Source: BJGV01 sp965205785
GTDB lineage: Bacteria; Pseudomonadota; Gammaproteobacteria; Burkholderiales; Nitrosomonadaceae
Direction of reading: 5' to 3'
DNA length: 64,000 bases
NCBI GenBank assembly: GCA_965205785.1
Contig: OZ242188.1
Coordinates: forward strand, 744,001 to 808,000
In this document: positions 62,512-64,000 of the stretch, piece by piece
Numbering within the stretch: position 1 is the stretch's first letter
Layout of the letters: every line of letters starts with the position of its first letter
Notes under the pieces: model-generated
What the model was told of the DNA's origin: nothing
Database searches by the model: none
Seen by the model: the letters and a program-made list of their open reading frames with translations, nothing else
Made by a program: the position numbers and the translations under genes

Positions 62512-64000
62512 ATGATTCACTTCTTTTTTTCTTTATTACTAGGATTAATCGCCATAGCTGGCATAGTTTTATTCATCCGCCCGCTACGCCATCTTTTTGT
62601 TTCAGGCCCGTTATTAAAAATATTTAGAAAAGTCTTGCCACAAGTTTCACAGACTGAACAAGAAGCTTTAGATGCTGGAACTGTATGGTGGGAAGGAGAA
62701 TTATTTAGTGGTGACCCAAACTGGAGTACATTACTGGCCTACCCCAAACCGCAACTTAGTGACGAAGAAAAAGCCTTCCTTGATGGTCCAGTAGAACAAT
62801 TATGTGAAATGTTGGATGAGTGGAAGATTACGCGGGAACTCCATGACCTTCCGCCTAATGTCTGGCAATTTATTAAAGACAACGGCTTTTTCGGCATGAT
62901 TATTCCCAAGCAGTACGGTGGCCACGGATTCTCAGCACTGGCTCATTCTGAAGTAGTAATGAAAATCGGCTCACGTAGCGGCACAGCTGCGGTTACGGTG
63001 ATGGTACCAAACTCACTAGGGCCTGCAGAATTACTCCTGCATTATGGTACGGATGAACAAAAAAATAATTATCTACCTCGTCTGGCAAAGGGACTGGAAA
63101 TACCATGCTTTGCACTCACCGGACCTGATGCCGGCTCAGATGCCGGAGCTATACCTGATACAGGCATCATATGCCGGAGTAAATTTGAAGGTAAAAAAGA
63201 TATTCTGGGTATACGCATTACATGGGAAAAACGCTATATTACTTTAGGTCCTGTGGCAACGCTGTTAGGCCTCGCTTTTAAACTTTATGATCCTAACAAA
63301 CTGTTGGGTGAAGAAAAGGATCTTGGCATTACTCTGGCACTGATTCCCACTAACACACCTGGGATTTCAATTGGTCGCCGACATTTTCCGTTAGATGCAG
63401 CTTTTCAGAACGGCCCAAATGCTGGCAAAGACGTTTTTATTCCTATTGAATGGGTAATTGGTGGTCGTGAAGGTGTAGGTAACGGCTGGCGAATGCTAAT
63501 GAATTGTCTTTCAGTAGGGCGATCAATTTCCCTACCTGCAACTAGTGTTGGTGCTGCAAAACTTGCAGCACGCACCAGTGGCGCCTATGGCATGGTACGA
63601 ACGCAATTTAAAATGCCGATTGGACGCTTTGAAGGTGTAGAAGAAGCCTTGGCGCGTATTGCTGGTAATACTTATATGATGGACGCAGCTCGGGTAATGA
63701 CAGCTGGTGCAGTTGATTTAGGTGAAAAACCTTCTGTCATTTCGGCCATCATCAAATATCATCTTACCGAGCGTGGTCGTCAGATTATTAATGATGCAAT
63801 GGATATACATGGTGGTAAAGGAATTTGTATGGGGCCAAGCAATTATCTAGGTCGAACCTATCAGCAGATTCCGGTTAGCATTACGGTGGAGGGAGCTAAT
63901 ATTTTAACTCGCAGTTTGATTATTTTTGGCCAAGGGGCAATACGTTGTCACCCTTATATACTCAAAGAAATTGACGCTGCTAATAATAGTGATGATACCC
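62512..64000 (+). CDS. fadE: FadE-like acyl-CoA dehydrogenase (5' part, cut by the window edge)
   Basis: From the ATG at 62512 the frame stays open to the window end: about 496 residues of a family usually near 800. An N-terminal membrane helix (FFFSLLLGLIAIAGIVLF) is as in E. coli FadE. The acyl-CoA dehydrogenase fold follows: MIIPKQYGGHGFSALAHSE near 127, FALTGPDAGSDAGA near 200 (FAD/substrate loop), GVGNGWRMLMNCL near 325 and MDIHGGKGICMGPSNYLGR near 428. In E. coli FadE does the first oxidation of beta-oxidation. In a presumed ammonia oxidiser the need for this is unclear. The C-terminal part lies outside the window. Confidence 0.9.
   Translation, partial: MIHFFFSLLLGLIAIAGIVLFIRPLRHLFVSGPLLKIFRKVLPQVSQTEQEALDAGTVWWEGELFSGDPNWSTLLAYPKPQLSDEEKAFLDGPVEQLCEMLDEWKITRELHDLPPNVWQFIKDNGFFGMIIPKQYGGHGFSALAHSEVVMKIGSRSGTAAVTVMVPNSLGPAELLLHYGTDEQKNNYLPRLAKGLEIPCFALTGPDAGSDAGAIPDTGIICRSKFEGKKDILGIRITWEKRYITLGPVATLLGLAFKLYDPNKLLGEEKDLGITLALIPTNTPGISIGRRHFPLDAAFQNGPNAGKDVFIPIEWVIGGREGVGNGWRMLMNCLSVGRSISLPATSVGAAKLAARTSGAYGMVRTQFKMPIGRFEGVEEALARIAGNTYMMDAARVMTAGAVDLGEKPSVISAIIKYHLTERGRQIINDAMDIHGGKGICMGPSNYLGRTYQQIPVSITVEGANILTRSLIIFGQGAIRCHPYILKEIDAANNSDDT

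Noticed and set aside
1..64000. A new defence, secretion or biosynthetic gene system
   Set aside because: Nearly every gene belongs to a known core family in its usual neighbourhood; no cluster of unknown genes is present.

Overview
The window looks like a chromosomal segment of an AT-rich betaproteobacterium, most likely of the Nitrosomonas / Nitrosomonadaceae type. This is inferred from gene content and order, not from a marker gene or database search. Supporting signs are an SAH riboswitch ahead of ahcY-metF, yebC-ruvCAB joined to ybgC-tolQRAB-pal-cpoB-queE-queC, dapF-DUF484-xerC, a long two-cone NrdA, a Lys/Ala-rich H1-like protein and a pilE-fimT-pilV-pilW-pilX-pilY1 cluster. I saw no rRNA, tRNA, insertion sequence, prophage, CRISPR array or origin. 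Almost all of it is core genome.

Layout. 1-2.9 kb: the 5' part of a glycolate-oxidase subunit gene (minus, runs off the left edge), rsmI, a small thioredoxin-fold protein and a secreted EF-hand protein. 2.8-8.5 kb: a NrdR-type operator, nrdA and nrdB, a DUF2442 protein and a histone H1-like protein built from 54-bp tandem repeats. 8.5-11.8 kb: gatCAB (minus). 11.9-18.4 kb: the rod-shape operon mreB-mreC-mreD-mrdA-rodA-rlpA. 18.6-19.8 kb: a glyoxylate aminotransferase. 19.9-23.6 kb: the SAM cycle metK, SAH riboswitch, ahcY, metF (minus). 23.7-32.8 kb (plus): dapF-DUF484-xerC, hslVU, argS-SPOR protein-dsbA, an SDR and msrA. 32.8-48.1 kb (minus): cca, an NDUFA9-like protein, slt, gdhA, queC/queE, the Tol-Pal operon, ybgC, ruvBAC and yebC. 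48.4-50.1 kb: a SYLF protein and thiO. 50.3-58.1 kb: the minor pilin / PilY1 operon. 58.2-64 kb: ispH, a cNMP-binding protein and a DAHP-synthase-like gene (minus), then yajD, miaA and the start of a FadE-like acyl-CoA dehydrogenase (plus).

How genes work together. MreBCD, PBP2, RodA and RlpA build and remodel the cell wall. The Tol-Pal set links the envelope layers during constriction. MetK, AhcY and MetF form a methylation cycle, and the SAH sensor lies on the leader of the SAH-removing enzyme. RuvA, RuvB and RuvC form one Holliday-junction machine. The glycolate oxidase and the glyoxylate aminotransferase would fit 2-phosphoglycolate salvage in an autotroph (inference).

Most notable points: (i) ruvC appears to start at a rare ATT codon; with it, all four catalytic acids fall at the E. 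coli positions. (ii) pilW is split by a single-base frameshift. (iii) PilY1 carries a tandemly duplicated domain inserted into its von Willebrand-like region. (iv) There is a clear SAH riboswitch. (v) The DAHP-synthase-like protein has substitutions in the ERG and VEVHP motifs. I found no convincing wholly new multi-gene system.
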